A program made the position numbers and the translations under genes. Under the pieces are notes generated by a model that was not told the DNA's origin, ran no database searches, and was given only the letters and a program-made list of their open reading frames with translations. A DNA stretch of 64,000 nucleotides from Sporosarcina thermotolerans. GTDB taxonomy: Bacteria; Bacillota; Bacilli; Bacillales_A; Planococcaceae. The stretch covers positions 2,286,001 to 2,350,000 of the forward strand of contig NZ_CP125968.1 in assembly GCF_030067815.1 (NCBI RefSeq), given 5' to 3'. Shown piece by piece: positions 9,882 through 20,649 of the stretch; position 1 is the first letter of the stretch; the number at the start of each line of letters is the position of its first letter.

Positions 9882-11486
9882 ATGGCGAATCTGGTAGTCC
9901 ATAATTCGGGTAGACTTGTTAGGATAATGGTACGGCAAGACCGCATTCGCATCCCTGTTTGGATCCTATCTCTTTCTTTTCTTACATTTGCTGTTGCCAA
10001 TGCATTTGCGAATCTATACGCATCAGAACAGGAAAGGCAATCGATGGGAGAAACAATGAGGAACCCTGCCATGATTGCAATGGTTGGCCAGGGGTATGGC
10101 TTGGACAATTATACAAACGGCGCGATGCTGGCCCATCAAATGCTGCTATTCACCGCCTTGGCTGTCGCAATCATGAGCATTTTAATCGTTACGCGACATA
10201 CAAGGGCAGATGAAGAGGATGGGCGCATCGAAATGATCCGCTCTTTGCCTGTCGGTCGGTTAGCTACGTTGCAAGCGACGATTGTCTTATCGTTTGGAGT
10301 CAATATAGTGTTGGCGCTCTTCGCTGGATTTGGATTGTATGCACTACAAATCGAAAGTATGGATTTGGAAGGTTCGCTTTTGTACGGAGCATCGTTGGGC
10401 GCAACAGGTATCATTTTCTCGGCAATAACTGCGTTTCTTGCACAACTCACGGAGAACTCTCGGGGAACAATAGGGTTCTCGATTACTGTATTGCTCCTTT
10501 CCTATTTGATGCGTGCGATTGGCGATGTCAGCAATGAAATACTATCCGTGTTGTCGCCGCTTGGCTTGATTTTAAGAACAGAAACATATGTGAATAATTA
10601 CTGGTGGCCAATTGCAGCAATAATCGGTGTTGCGCTTGTCTTGATTACCATTTCCTTTTATTTGAACGTCATTCGCGACTTGGGAGCTGGATTTATCCCG
10701 GCAAGACCCGGAAGAAAAAATGCCTCAAAGTTTTTACAAAATCCATTTGGTCTTGCATTGAGGCTTCAGCGTACTGGGCTCATTGCCTGGGCTGTTGGAA
10801 TGCTCATCCTTGGCGCATCGTATGGGGCGGTTTTCGGTGATCTGGAAGCCTTTTTTACAAACAATGAAATGATGGAAAAAATGTTTGCACATGGAGAAGG
10901 ATTTTCATTAATGGAACAATTTTTAACGACGCTGATGAAGGTGATCGCCATATTGTGCACGGTGCCGCCGTTACTAGCCATACTCAAGCTTAAAGGTGAA
11001 GAGAAGAGGAATTTTACGGAGCATTTGTTAAGCCGTGCTGTATCACGTTCACGGTTACTGGGGAGCTATTTGACTGTTTCTGTGATAAGCGGGTTCGCGA
11101 TGCTTTCACTTGCTTCCGTCGGTTTAGGTACAGCCGCAAATTCGGTAATGGATGATGCGATCCCTTTTGGCGTCTTCTATCAATCTGCAATCGTGTATTT
11201 TCCTGCGCTGTTGATCATGATCGGCATTGCAATGCTATTTATCGGATTTGCTCCAAAACGGTCCGGCTTCACGTGGCTTTACTTGACCTTTTCCTTCTTT
11301 GTTCTGTATGTAGGCAAGTTACTCCAATTGCCGGAATGGCTTGGTAAACTATCGCCGTTTGGTTATGTCCCTGAACTTCCTGTTGGAGATATGGATATTA
11401 TTAACGTTTCCATTCTTACCATCGTGGGGGTACTGTTAATTGTTGTTGGTTTTATAGGATATAACAAGAGGGATATTTATAGTTAA
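9882..11486 (+). CDS. ABC exporter permease, polyketide-antibiotic type
   Basis: A 534-residue integral membrane protein with about 12 hydrophobic segments arranged as two six-helix halves. It matches the family annotated as exporters of polyketide antibiotics. The ATG at 9882 follows GAGGAGGG and starts 2 nt after the ATPase stop, so the two are translationally coupled. With the ATPase it should form a drug efflux pump, probably induced when the divergent TetR protein binds a ligand. The substrate is unknown. Confidence 0.88.
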   Translation: MANLVVHNSGRLVRIMVRQDRIRIPVWILSLSFLTFAVANAFANLYASEQERQSMGETMRNPAMIAMVGQGYGLDNYTNGAMLAHQMLLFTALAVAIMSILIVTRHTRADEEDGRIEMIRSLPVGRLATLQATIVLSFGVNIVLALFAGFGLYALQIESMDLEGSLLYGASLGATGIIFSAITAFLAQLTENSRGTIGFSITVLLLSYLMRAIGDVSNEILSVLSPLGLILRTETYVNNYWWPIAAIIGVALVLITISFYLNVIRDLGAGFIPARPGRKNASKFLQNPFGLALRLQRTGLIAWAVGMLILGASYGAVFGDLEAFFTNNEMMEKMFAHGEGFSLMEQFLTTLMKVIAILCTVPPLLAILKLKGEEKRNFTEHLLSRAVSRSRLLGSYLTVSVISGFAMLSLASVGLGTAANSVMDDAIPFGVFYQSAIVYFPALLIMIGIAMLFIGFAPKRSGFTWLYLTFSFFVLYVGKLLQLPEWLGKLSPFGYVPELPVGDMDIINVSILTIVGVLLIVVGFIGYNKRDIYS

Positions 11487-11554
11487 TTTATGTTTGTCAT
11501 AAATATCTGCCTTGATAGACTGCAAATCAATCTTCTTTTAACCTTTCAATATTA

Positions 11555-11594
11555 ATCGGGTATCCTTCATTCGACGAGGATACCCGATTGTTTT
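11555..11594 (+). terminator. Terminator of the ABC exporter operon
   Basis: A 12-bp stem (ATCGGGTATCCT 11555-11566, AGGATACCCGAT 11577-11588) is followed by TGTTTT on the plus strand. It overlaps the last codons of the convergent niaR gene. Confidence 0.7.
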
Positions 11595-12112
11595 AATGCG
11601 ATTTTTGCTTTTTCGATTTGCTGTTCAGTTTCCGCGATAACTGTGTGAAGGTGAATGCCTTCTTCCGCGAGTTTCGATAAATACACAGCATTTGCTTCTT
11701 GGACTTGCCGGATGAATTCTTTTACTTCCTGCCTGTTTGACACCATGATTGATGCACTTAAGTCACCGTAAACAGGATGTTCGATTTTTACGTCTTTCAC
11801 CGTTAGGCCGTGGTCGACAAGAATATTCAATTCTTCTTCAGTCTGCTCTGGACCATGTTGACAGACAAGTGTTTTTTCAATTTTTCCGGGACCGACTGGA
11901 GCATGCATATACAGATAGCCTTGGCTCGTAGCGATGATTGGTTCGTTTTTAGCTTTCAATAAAGTGATATCTCCCACAATTACTTGACGGCTGACATTTG
12001 TCAATTCTCCAAGTTCTTTTCCGGTCATCGGTCTATCTGCTTTTTGCAATGTAGCCAAAATTAGTTCCCGGCGTTCTTCTCCGGGCATTTTTTCATTTCC
12101 GTTCAAGCTCAT
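11567..12112 (-). CDS. niaR: Niacin-responsive repressor NiaR (YrxA)
   Basis: A 181-residue repressor of NAD biosynthesis genes that uses nicotinic acid as corepressor. The N-terminal HTH_11 domain (residues 12-68, with SRQVIVGDITLLK as recognition region) is followed by a 3H domain with the conserved histidines in LVCQHGPEQ, IEHPVYGD and LHTVIAE. A nicotinamidase gene, part of the same salvage pathway, lies at 24915-25463. In Bacillus this gene often sits by nadB or nifS; here it is alone, divergent from menC. Confidence 0.9.
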   Translation of the reverse strand: MSLNGNEKMPGEERRELILATLQKADRPMTGKELGELTNVSRQVIVGDITLLKAKNEPIIATSQGYLYMHAPVGPGKIEKTLVCQHGPEQTEEELNILVDHGLTVKDVKIEHPVYGDLSASIMVSNRQEVKEFIRQVQEANAVYLSKLAEEGIHLHTVIAETEQQIEKAKIALKQSGILVE

Positions 12113-12205
12113 CCCTCCATTACTTCAATTTTACCATATCCACTATGTAGTTAGTGTATAATAACACGGATAGAGTTCACCTGAACGAAATGGAGGAGAA
12201 CCTGC

Positions 12206-13310
12206 ATGCAAATTAAAAAAGTCACAGTTCGTAAAATGAAAATGAGAATGAAGGAGCCTTTTGCAACGAGTTTTGGAACGATGCAGGACAAGCAATTTTT
12301 ATTGTTGGAAGTCAAAGATGAAAAGGGGAATACCGGCTGGGGGGAATCAGTTGCTTTCGATGCCCCGTGGTATACAGAAGAAACAGTTGAGACGAATTTA
12401 CATATGATCCGTGATTTTCTCATCCCTGTACTTCTTGGGAAGGAAATTACCCATCCGGACGAAGTAGGGGCTCTATTTTCTCCTATCCAAAAAATAATAT
12501 GGCGAAGGCCGCTATTGAGGGTGCTGTCTGGGATCTTTATGCAAAGCGTAAGGGAATCCCGTTGGCCGAGGCAATAGGAGGGAATCGGGAGCGGATTGAA
12601 GTCGGGATTAGCATTGGAATTCAAGAAAACTTGGCACGTTTAATCGAAAAAGTACAAGGTTATTTAGATGAAGGGTATAAACGAATTAAGGTGAAAATCA
12701 AACCGGGTGCCGATATTGATGTAATTCGAGGGTTGAGGGAAGCGTTTCCGAATGTCCCACTTATGGCAGACGCCAATTCGGCCTATTCGTTGGACAATAT
12801 CGATTTGCTGAAGCAGTTAGATGTATTTGACCTCCTAATGATTGAGCAGCCGCTTGCTTATGATGATATTTTCGATCATGCTGTCTTACAAAGGAGCTTA
12901 AAACACCGATCTGCCTTGACGAAAGCATTCTTTCATTGGAAGATGTGCGGAAGGCGGTTGAGATGGGGAGTACAAAAGTCATCAATGTGAAAATCGGAAG
13001 AGTAGGCGGGTTATCGGAGGCAAAGAGAATCCATGATTATTGTATGGCGAACGGGATTCCCGTTTGGTGTGGGGGCATGCTTGAGGCTGGGATTGGGCGC
13101 GCCCATAATATTGCCTTGACTACACTACCGAATTTCGTTTTTCCGGGAGATACTGCGGGCTCTTCCCGTTATTGGGAAAAGGATATTATTAAGCCTGAAG
13201 TGGTTGTGGAAGATGGTTTCATTACTGTTCCGGATGAGCCTGGCATTGGTTATACACCGGATTTTCAGACAATCGATGAATTTACCACTGCAAGCTATCA
13301 TTTCGAATAG
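12206..13310 (+). CDS. menC: o-Succinylbenzoate synthase / N-acylamino acid racemase (two frameshifts)
   Basis: Enolase-superfamily enzyme of about 368 residues that dehydrates SHCHC to o-succinylbenzoate in menaquinone synthesis; many members also racemise N-acyl amino acids. Active-site parts are seen in order: lysine pair in RIKVKIKPG near residue 162, Asp in MADANSAY near 191, Glu in MIEQPLA near 214, Asp in ICLDES near 238 and Lys in NVKIGRVGG near 264. The frame breaks near 12490 and near 12892 (one A missing in CAAAGG). The ATG follows TGGAGGAG. No other men genes lie nearby, so the alternative racemase role stays open. Confidence 0.9.
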
Positions 13311-13372
13311 ATTGATGAATGATAGTTTTTCCAGTAAAATGAAATAGGGTTTTTGTAGAGAGGGAGTTTAAT

Positions 13373-14173
13373 GTGAAAAAAATAATTAACGCTCTCGCGG
13401 TAAGCTCTATGCTGCTTCTGCTTGCTGCTTGTAGCTATACGGGAAAGGCCCAGAATGTAATGACGGCTGGAGATTTGTTGGATAAATCGCAAAAAGCGAT
13501 GGAAACTTCTTTGAAATCCGTCCAGTCGCATATCGTCTATGACGAAACTGAAGTAACTGTTTTCGATGGTGATCTGGAGAATCCAGAAAGAGCCGGTGTC
13601 AAATTCGATATGAATACGGTTGCTTTCCTTGACCCTGTAAAAGTTCATACAGAGACGAAGGTCACTCCTCGCGGCACTGCGCCATGGAATATGGATGTAT
13701 ACCGAGTTGACGACCGTGTGTTTGTAACAGACAACAAAAATAACAAATGGGATGAACTATCTTCCGGCTCAATTGCTGAAGTGTTCGGTACGTTAGTATC
13801 GGGCGTCAACCCAATCGTTGATCTATCCAAGTTCAAAGAGTTCGAGGATGACTTCATTCTTCAACCAATCGATTATGGCTATGCCTTGAAATTATCATTG
13901 GACCGTAATCAGTTAAAGCAATTTAAGGAGATTTTCCCTGATATCGGTTCAAGTCAAGAAGGGTTCGACATGGTTGACAGATTGGATATTGTCATTACAT
14001 TCAATAACCGAACTCTTTACGTAACCGGTTTTACAATGTCTTCTTATATCAAGACATATAAAGACAGCAATTCGTACAGGTCCCAACAGAAGTTGAATGC
14101 CACATATAGTTATTTCAACGACGCAGAGAACTTTGAGTTACCGAAGGAAGTTAAGGATCCGACATCAAAATAA
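13373..14173 (+). CDS. Lipoprotein, DUF6612-like
   Basis: A 266-residue exported lipoprotein. The signal peptide ends in the lipobox LLAAC (Cys near residue 20), so it should be anchored to the outer face of the membrane. The body is of the type often called DUF6612 (LolA/LppX-like beta fold with DLLDKSQKAMETSLKSVQSH at its start), thought to bind hydrophobic ligands. The start is GTG at 13373, since an ATG two bases upstream is closed by TGA at once; GAGAGGGAG is the ribosome-binding site. The family call is moderately sure and the function is unknown. Confidence 0.75.
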   Translation: MKKIINALAVSSMLLLLAACSYTGKAQNVMTAGDLLDKSQKAMETSLKSVQSHIVYDETEVTVFDGDLENPERAGVKFDMNTVAFLDPVKVHTETKVTPRGTAPWNMDVYRVDDRVFVTDNKNNKWDELSSGSIAEVFGTLVSGVNPIVDLSKFKEFEDDFILQPIDYGYALKLSLDRNQLKQFKEIFPDIGSSQEGFDMVDRLDIVITFNNRTLYVTGFTMSSYIKTYKDSNSYRSQQKLNATYSYFNDAENFELPKEVKDPTSK

Positions 14174-14241
14174 CTCAACTTTCGAACCGGAATAAATCTA
14201 TCAAACCGCGGACATTATTCGTTTCCGTATTAGAAAGAGGC

Positions 14242-14275
14242 GCACTATCTGTTCAAATTTGAACAGATAGTGCCA
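14242..14275. terminator. Perfect 32-bp palindrome between convergent genes
   Basis: Positions 14242-14257 and 14258-14273 are exact reverse complements (GCACTATCTGTTCAAA and its mirror) with no loop bases. It most likely acts as a bidirectional terminator, although the T-tails are poor. Confidence 0.6.
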
Positions 14276-14277
14276 TA

Positions 14278-14853
14278 TTATTCTCCATATGAAAACATTT
14301 CTTCACCTATAATCTCCAAGCTTTCAAATTGTTGCGATTTAATCACATCTTCCCGTCCATACACATTCCCGCGTTTGTATGTTCCCGTATTTAAGACATA
14401 TACCTCTACAGTTTCATTCAAAGGATCTACAATCCAATACTCGCTAACCCCGAATCTTTGATATGCATTGTATTTTTTTATTCTGTCATTCCTACTCGTG
14501 GAAGGTGATAAGACTTCTACAACTAGGTTAGGAGCTCCTTTGCATCCATACAAATCAAGCTGATTCTTATTACAGACAATAGAAATATCTGGTTCAAATA
14601 CATTATCTGCATTTTCATAATCATCTACTTCCGAAAACCGAACTGTAAACGGGGAAGGGAAGACTTTGCATTCTCTACCTTTCAAGTGCATTCCAAACTC
14701 GATTGTTAAAAAGGAGACGACCCCTTGGTGTTTCGTAGTGGGCGAAGCAAGTAAAACAGGAGCACCGTCAAAAATCTCATATCGACTACCTTCATCCCAC
14801 GATAGGAAATCTTGAAATGTAAAATGCTTGTTTTCATTTCTTTGAATGCTCAT
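14278..14853 (-). CDS. Uma2-family PD-(D/E)XK nuclease-fold protein
   Basis: A 191-residue protein of the Uma2 (DUF820) family, a restriction-endonuclease-like fold abundant in cyanobacteria and sporadic in Bacillota. The core is seen as FEPDISIV near residue 88, APNLVVEVLSPST near 106 and RIKKYNAYQRFGVSEYWIVDP near 126, with Asp and Glu of the nuclease motif kept. The start follows GGAGAGGAT. The biological role of the family is not settled. It stands alone, which fits a laterally acquired gene. Confidence 0.88.
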   Translation of the reverse strand: MSIQRNENKHFTFQDFLSWDEGSRYEIFDGAPVLLASPTTKHQGVVSFLTIEFGMHLKGRECKVFPSPFTVRFSEVDDYENADNVFEPDISIVCNKNQLDLYGCKGAPNLVVEVLSPSTSRNDRIKKYNAYQRFGVSEYWIVDPLNETVEVYVLNTGTYKRGNVYGREDVIKSQQFESLEIIGEEMFSYGE

Positions 14854-14969
14854 TGTATCTTATCCTCTCCATATTAATATGTGCCCGGTAAATTCCATTT
14901 TAACATAAGAGGGCCGTGCAGTTAACCTATACACAATCGAAATACTCTGAAAGAGGATGTATATATTGA

Positions 14970-15140
14970 TATAATGGTTTGGCGTCCTAACGATTGTGAT
15001 TTATTGCCGATATTCCAGTATTGGTGACTTTCTCATATGTTTAAGAGGTACATTCTTCTGGCGGAAATCAAAAGTTGAGTAAATAAAATTAAATAGCATC
15101 TGTCCAAGGGCCAATCCCATGGATGGATGCTTTTTATTTT
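14970..15140 (+). other. Gap before uvrX with promoter-like site and orphan terminator
   Basis: In the 372-nt gap before uvrX there is a TATAAT (14970-14975) and, about 120 nt on, a clear hairpin terminator (AGCATCTGTCCA 15094-15105, TGGATGGATGCT 15120-15131, then a T-run to 15140). Between them lies no open frame I would call a gene. This could be a short noncoding transcript or a leftover of a deleted gene. The -35 region is weak. Confidence 0.4.
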
Positions 15141-15165
15141 CATTTCCAATAACGCCCATTGAATA

Positions 15166-15206
15166 TGAACACTTGTTCTGAGTATACTATAAAGAACGAG
15201 TGTTCT
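15166..15206 (+). promoter_or_regulatory. Two LexA (SOS) boxes upstream of uvrX
   Basis: TGAACACTTGTTCT (15166-15179) and AGAACGAGTGTTCT (15193-15206) both match the Bacillus LexA consensus CGAAC-N4-GTTCG in the GAAC-N4-GTTC core. They bracket a TATACT -10-like sequence, so LexA would block transcription until DNA damage. Confidence 0.85.
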
Positions 15207-15225
15207 AAGTGGAGGGGAAATCGAT

Positions 15226-16478
15226 ATGTACACTGACTTACCGGACCGGAAAATTGTTTGCCTTGATATGCGGAGTTTCTATGCCAGCTGTGCGGCGGTG
15301 ATGGAAGGGCTTGATGTCATGGATACGCCGATTGCTATCATCGGCAATAAGGAGCGGAAAGGAGGAATTGTCCTCGCTGCTTCGCCCGCCTTGAAAAAGG
15401 AATTTGGCGTACAGACGGGAATGCGGCTATATGAAATTCCTGACGATCCGTCCATCCGACTGATTGAGCCGAAAATGCAGTTTTATATCGATGTTTCAAT
15501 GGAAATCGCCAGGCTCTTGAACCGCTACGTGCCGAAAGAGGCAATCCATGTCTATTCTGTCGATGAGAGCTTCATTGACCTTGGGGGACGGAGCGGCTCT
15601 GGGGGCCGCCTGAAGAGACAGTTCAACGGATGCAAGACGAGCTTGTCGATCAGTTCCAGTTGAGGTCGGCATGTGGAATGGGACCGAATATGCTGATGTC
15701 GAAATTGGCCCTCGACCTCGATGCCAAGAAGACCGGCTTCGCCCGCTGGACATATGAAGACATTCCATCAAGGCTTTGGCCAGTTGCACCACTGAGCCGC
15801 ATGTGGGGAATCGGCAGCAGACTTGAAAAAACATTAAATAATATGGGGATCTTCTCGGTCGGGGATTTGGCACATACTCCTCTTGAACGGTTGGAACAGA
15901 AATTTGGAGTCATGGGAAACCAATTGTATCACCATGCGCACGGTATCGATCTATCTGATCTTGGTGCGCCTCTTATCGAAGGACAAATCAGCTTCGGGAA
16001 AGGGCAGATCCTCTATCGTGATTATACGAAGCGGGAAGATATTCTGACAGTCATTCTTGAGATGTGTGAAGATGTCGCATTACGGGCGAGGGAAGCGGGG
16101 AAGGCAGGGCGTACAGTCCATTTGTCCATCGGTTACTCTAAAAATTCCCTTGGTGGCGGCTTCGGGCGATCCCGTTCGATGTACGAAGCGACAAATGACA
16201 CGATGGCCATTTACAGGCTTTGCACAAAGCTTTTAGACGAATTCCATGATGGCCGTCCCGTTAGGCGCATCGCCATCAGTTTGGCAAATTTAGAAGACGA
16301 ATACGCCATGCAACTTAGCCTTTTTGATCAACATAAATGGCGCAACCGCCAACTTGGAAAGGCAATGGACTCACTGCGTAAAAAATACGGCCCCACAGCC
16401 ATATTACGGGCCGTATCCTACACAGACGCAGGAACAGCCGTCCATCGATCGAAGCTGATTGGCGGGCATTACAAGTAA
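15226..16478 (+). CDS. uvrX: Y-family DNA polymerase UvrX (one frameshift)
   Basis: Damage-inducible translesion polymerase of the ImpB/MucB/SamB family, about 418 residues. Catalytic acidic residues are in KIVCLDMRSFYAS (residue 8 onward) and VYSVDESFIDL near residue 108. The thumb and little-finger domain follows (MWGIGSRLEKTLNNMG near 190). The frame breaks near 15605 in a G-run. The ribosome-binding site is GGAGGGG. UvrX-type genes with a following yolD-like gene are common on Bacillus prophages and in genomes; here the pair has two LexA boxes, so SOS control is clear. Confidence 0.92.
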
Positions 16479-16498
16479 GTAGTTAAGGAGATGATCGA

Positions 16499-16831
16499 AT
16501 GATCCGTGACCGAGGGCGTATCAAATGGACGGCGATGATGCTTCCGGAACACGTCGAACAGCTGCGAGACTGGCAAAAGGAAGATCAACATCAACTAAGG
16601 CAACAGCCCGACGAACAACAAATGGAAGAATGGAACTATCAAATCCAAGAGGCAATCGAAAGGAATTTGCAGCTTACCGTTCATTATTGGCAAGATCAAA
16701 GAATCATGATAGTGAGCGGGATTATCGGCAAAATCGATATACAAGGAGGCATGTTCCAATTGAATTCTCAAGCAGGTCGGACATACACAATTCCCTTTGT
16801 CAACCTAAAAAGTATTTCAGATTTCGAATAA
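16499..16831 (+). CDS. YolD-like protein
   Basis: A 110-residue YolD-family protein. The typical start RDRGRIKWTAMMLPEHVEQL and the later HYWQDQRIMIVSGIIGKID are present. These small proteins are regularly encoded next to UvrX/UmuC-type polymerases and are thought to act as UmuD-like partners; that role is inferred from context. The gene begins 20 nt after uvrX behind AAGGAGATGA and shares its SOS promoter. Confidence 0.9.
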   Translation: MIRDRGRIKWTAMMLPEHVEQLRDWQKEDQHQLRQQPDEQQMEEWNYQIQEAIERNLQLTVHYWQDQRIMIVSGIIGKIDIQGGMFQLNSQAGRTYTIPFVNLKSISDFE

Positions 16832-16909
16832 TTTGAGTCTCGTACCTTTTCTATTGTTCAGAATTTTGGTAGACTATTCAAGGACATAGAAAAAGAGTAG
16901 GGGAATATC

Positions 16910-18662
16910 GTGAAAGTCTTACTGCAGCTTGGCTGGTTTTTCAAACAACGGAAGAAACAATACGGACTAGGAATTGCGGCGCTTATGTTCGTTTCCTTAT
17001 TACAATTGCTTCCTCCGAAAATCATCGGCTATATCGTCGATGACATTACACTCGGGACATTGACGGGGTCTCAACTGACAAAGTGGCTTATTATTTTGGC
17101 TGTTGCGGGAACTCTGATGTACGTATCGCGCTATTATTGGCGCGTCATGATTTTTGGCTCGGCGGTACTATTATCGCGGACAATGCGTGAGAAATTATTC
17201 AATCATTTTACAAGAATGTCGCCTTCTTTTTATCAAAAGAGACGGGTCGGGGATTTGATGGCCCACGCGACAAACGACATCAATGCAGTGCAACAGACAG
17301 CGGGAATGGGGATCCTGACGCTGGTCGACTCCCTTTCCACGGGTGGGTTCGTCATCTTGACGATGGCTTTAACCATCAACTGGAAACTGACATTAATCGC
17401 ACTTGTTCCTTTTCCAGTTATGATTTTCCTAACAAGCTATTATGGTAGATTGCTGCGCCGACGTTTCCGTTTTGCGCAAGAGGCTTTCTCCAATCTGAAT
17501 GATAAGACGCAGGAGAGCATTTCCGGCGTTAAAGTAATCAAAACATTTGGACAGCAAAAGGAAGATATTGAAGATTTCACGGATTTATCAACGGATGTGG
17601 TTGCTAGGAACATGCGGGTGGCAAAAGTCGATGCACTTTTCGATCCGACGATTACTGGAATTTTTGCCGTATCTTATATTCTATCTTTCTATTTCGGAAC
17701 AAAATTCATCATTGCCGGTGATATGTCTATCGGTGACATGATTGCATTCAGTACATACCTTGGATTGCTTACATGGCCAATGCTTGCATTCGGATTCCTA
17801 TTCAATATCGTAGAACGCGGAAATGCTTCCTATAGCCGGATTACTGAATTGTTATCAATCAATCCTGATATTCAGGATGTCACAGGAGCCATTAATCATC
17901 GACCAGAAGGGGATCTTCACTTCGACATTAAGGAATTCAAGTTCCCTGATGACGAAACTCCAGCGCTTCGTGATGTACATTTCACGTTAAAACGCGGGGA
18001 AACGTTAGGAATTGTCGGGAAAACGGGATCGGGAAAACTGCTATTTTGAAGTTGCTTCTAAGGGAATTTGAAGGGTACAAGGGAAGCATTGTCTATGGCG
18101 GAAACCCAATTAACAAATACAAACAGCAACGTTTACGGGAATCAATCGGTTATGTGCCGCAGGATCATTTCCTATTCTCAACTACGATTGCAGAAAATAT
18201 CGCATTCACAAATCCGAAAATCGATCGCGAAAAAATTTATGAAGCAGCAAGCCTTGCACAAATCCATGAAGATATTAAAGGTTTCGCTGAAGGATATGAA
18301 ACGGTTGTAGGGGAACGCGGCGTATCATTATCCGGAGGACAAAAGCAACGGATTTCAATTGCCCGCGCACTTATCATGGAACCGGAATTGCTTATTTTGG
18401 ATGATTCGCTTTCAGCGGTCGACGCCAAAACAGAAGAGGCTATCCTTGAATCGCTGAAACAGATGCGGACAGGGAGACGACAATCATAACATCACATCGT
18501 CTAAGTGCAATCCAGCATGCCCATAAGATTATCGTCATGCATGAAGGGACGATTGTTGAGGCAGGTACACATGAAGAATTGCTTGAATTGGACGGAAGAT
18601 ATAAAGAAATGTATGACTTGCAACAATTGGAAGTGCTTGTCGAGCAAGGAGGGGAAGAATAA
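16910..18662 (+). CDS. Heterodimeric ABC multidrug exporter, subunit 1 (YheI/BmrC-like; two frameshifts)
   Basis: Half-transporter of about 584 residues with six transmembrane helices (residues 15-300) and an ATPase domain. It has Walker [12 protein letters not shown] near residue 366, signature LSGGQ near 471 and Walker [13 protein letters not shown] near 491. In this first subunit an Asp follows the Walker B aspartate instead of the catalytic Glu, giving the degenerate ATPase site typical of heterodimeric exporters. Frames break near 18042 (one A) and 18476 (one A). Its stop overlaps the start of subunit 2 (TAATG), a sign of tight coupling. Confidence 0.9.
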
Positions 18663-20448
18663 TGCAGATGGAAAAACAGCCCAAATTGACGGCGAAGGAC
18701 CAATTCAAGGTGTTCAAGCGACTTATGCGCTATACAATCCCGCATAAAGTAAGCATTACAATCGCATTGTCCTTGCTTATTTTGACGATAACCGGAAGCA
18801 TTGTAGGACCTCTTATCATTCAATCATTCATTGATAATAATCTAACACCGCTCTATTTTCCGAAAAACGAAGTAATGACACTTGCACTCGTCTATATCGG
18901 ATTACAAGTGTTCATCGTAACCGTATCGTATTTTCAACTGCTGCGATTTCAAGATATCTCTTTGAAAATTATTCAGCAGATGAGGATGACGTTTTTACAA
19001 AAGTACACGGCTTAGGTATGCGCTACTTTGACAGGACACCAGCGGGAAGCATTGTATCACGTGTAACAAACGACACGGAATCCATCAAGGAAATGTTTAC
19101 AAGTGTCGTTGTTACGTTCCTACAAGCGATTCTTGTCTTAATTGGTGTTTTCATCGCATTATTTTCATTGGATGTGAAATTGACGTTTGCATCCATGCTC
19201 TTGCTTCCTTTATTCCTGACAATCATTATTGTATACCGACGTTACAGTGCCGATTTCTATCAGGATTTGCGGGAGCGTTTAAGTCAATTGAATGCCAAAA
19301 TCGCAGAGTCATTGTCTGGTATGGGAATGGTGCAAGCGTTCAGACAAGAGGAACGCTTGGCGAAAGAATTTGACAACATCAACGAAGGCCATTACCGGGC
19401 AGGTATGCGAAATATCAAATTCGATAGTGTCCTGCTTGGGCCATTCATCGACTTGCTATATGCGCTCGCAATCGTTTGCGTCCTTGGCTATTTTGGATTC
19501 ATGTCACTCGACAGTGCAGTCGAAGTCGGAATCATCTACGCATTCACGACGTTGATCGGACGTTTGTTCCAACCGGTTCAGCAAGTAATGCAGAGGTTAT
19601 CAATCTTCCAACAGGCGTTAGTTTCAGCATCACGCGTGTTTAAATTGATGGATGACCCTGATATGGAGCCTGCGCAAAAAGAAACGGTTAATAAGGAAAT
19701 TCCAAAAGGAACTATTGAATTCAAGGATGTAACGTTTTCGTATGATGGAAAAAATGATGTATTGAAAAACATCTCATTCACTGCAAATGCCGGCGAAACA
19801 GTGGCGTTGGTCGGACATACGGGAAGCGGAAAGAGTTCCATCATCAACTTGCTTATGCGTTTCTATGAATACAATAAAGGGGAAATCCTGATCGATGGGG
19901 TTTCTTTGAAGGATTTGCCGAAAGAGGAACTTCGAAAGAAAATTGGTCTGGTCCTTCAAGATCCGTTCCTGTTCTACGGGGATATCGAAAGTAATATCCG
20001 TCTCCATAATAAAGAGATGTCTTCGGAAGAGGTACGTGCCGCGGCTGAATTTGTTCAAGCGAATGAATTCATCGAAAAGCTGCCAGATAAATATGCACAA
20101 AAAGTAACGGAACGTGGTTCAACATTCTCCAGCGGGCAGCGCCAACTTGTTGCATTCGCAAGGACAATCGCGACGAACCCGAAAATTCTTGTCCTGGACG
20201 AAGCGACAGCCAATATCGATACTGAAACAGAAGTCGCCATCCAGGCAAGCTTGGAGAAAATGCGTAAAGGCAGAACAACGATTGCGATTGCTCACCGATT
20301 GAGTACAATTCAAGATGCTGAGCTCATCCTTGTATTACACCAAGGTGAAATCGTTGAACGTGGAAACCATCAGCATCTCCTTGCTCAAAAAGGTTTGTAT
20401 TATATGATGTACCAGCTTCAAAATGGAATTATGGATGACGCAATTTAA
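18662..20448 (+). CDS. Heterodimeric ABC multidrug exporter, subunit 2 (YheH/BmrD-like; one frameshift)
   Basis: Half-transporter of about 595 residues. The six-helix membrane domain is followed by an ATPase with Walker A VGHTGSGKSS near residue 381, signature FSSGQRQ near 488 (variant) and Walker B KILVLDEATANID near 507, with the catalytic Glu present. Subunit 2 thus supplies the catalytic glutamate of one site. The frame breaks near 18995 in a T-run (one T missing). In B. subtilis the pair is induced by ribosome-targeting drugs through a leader; I see no such leader here. Confidence 0.9.
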
Positions 20449-20454
20449 AAAAAT

Positions 20455-20497
20455 GGCTTGCACGCATGGCAAAACAATGCGTTGCAAGCCGTTTTTT
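20455..20497 (+). terminator. Terminator of the ABC exporter operon
   Basis: A stem formed by GGCTTGCACGCAT (20455-20467) and ATGCGTTGCAAGCC (20477-20490) is followed by six T. Confidence 0.9.
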
Positions 20498-20515
20498 CTT
20501 TGGAAGCAAAAGTTT

Positions 20516-20626
20516 TGCTCGAGTTAGGCGGGGATATGCTTGAGTTGGGCGTAGTTTTGCTCGAGTTTGATGTCGATTTGCTCGAGTTTGGGGGAGTTAT
20601 GCTCGAGTTTGAACAAGTTTTGCTCG
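20516..20626. repeat. Six-unit tandem repeat, exact 21-nt period
   Basis: The core TGCTCGAGTT starts at 20516, 20537 (TGCTTGAGTT), 20558, 20579, 20600 and, truncated, 20621. The 11 nt between cores vary. Because 21 is a multiple of three, one frame reads as a heptad-like string (LLEFxxx), but there is no ribosome-binding site. I treat it as noncoding. The array at 7864-7933 has a similar design. Confidence 0.8.
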
Positions 20627-20649
20627 TCTTGGGACCTTTAACTTACCCG

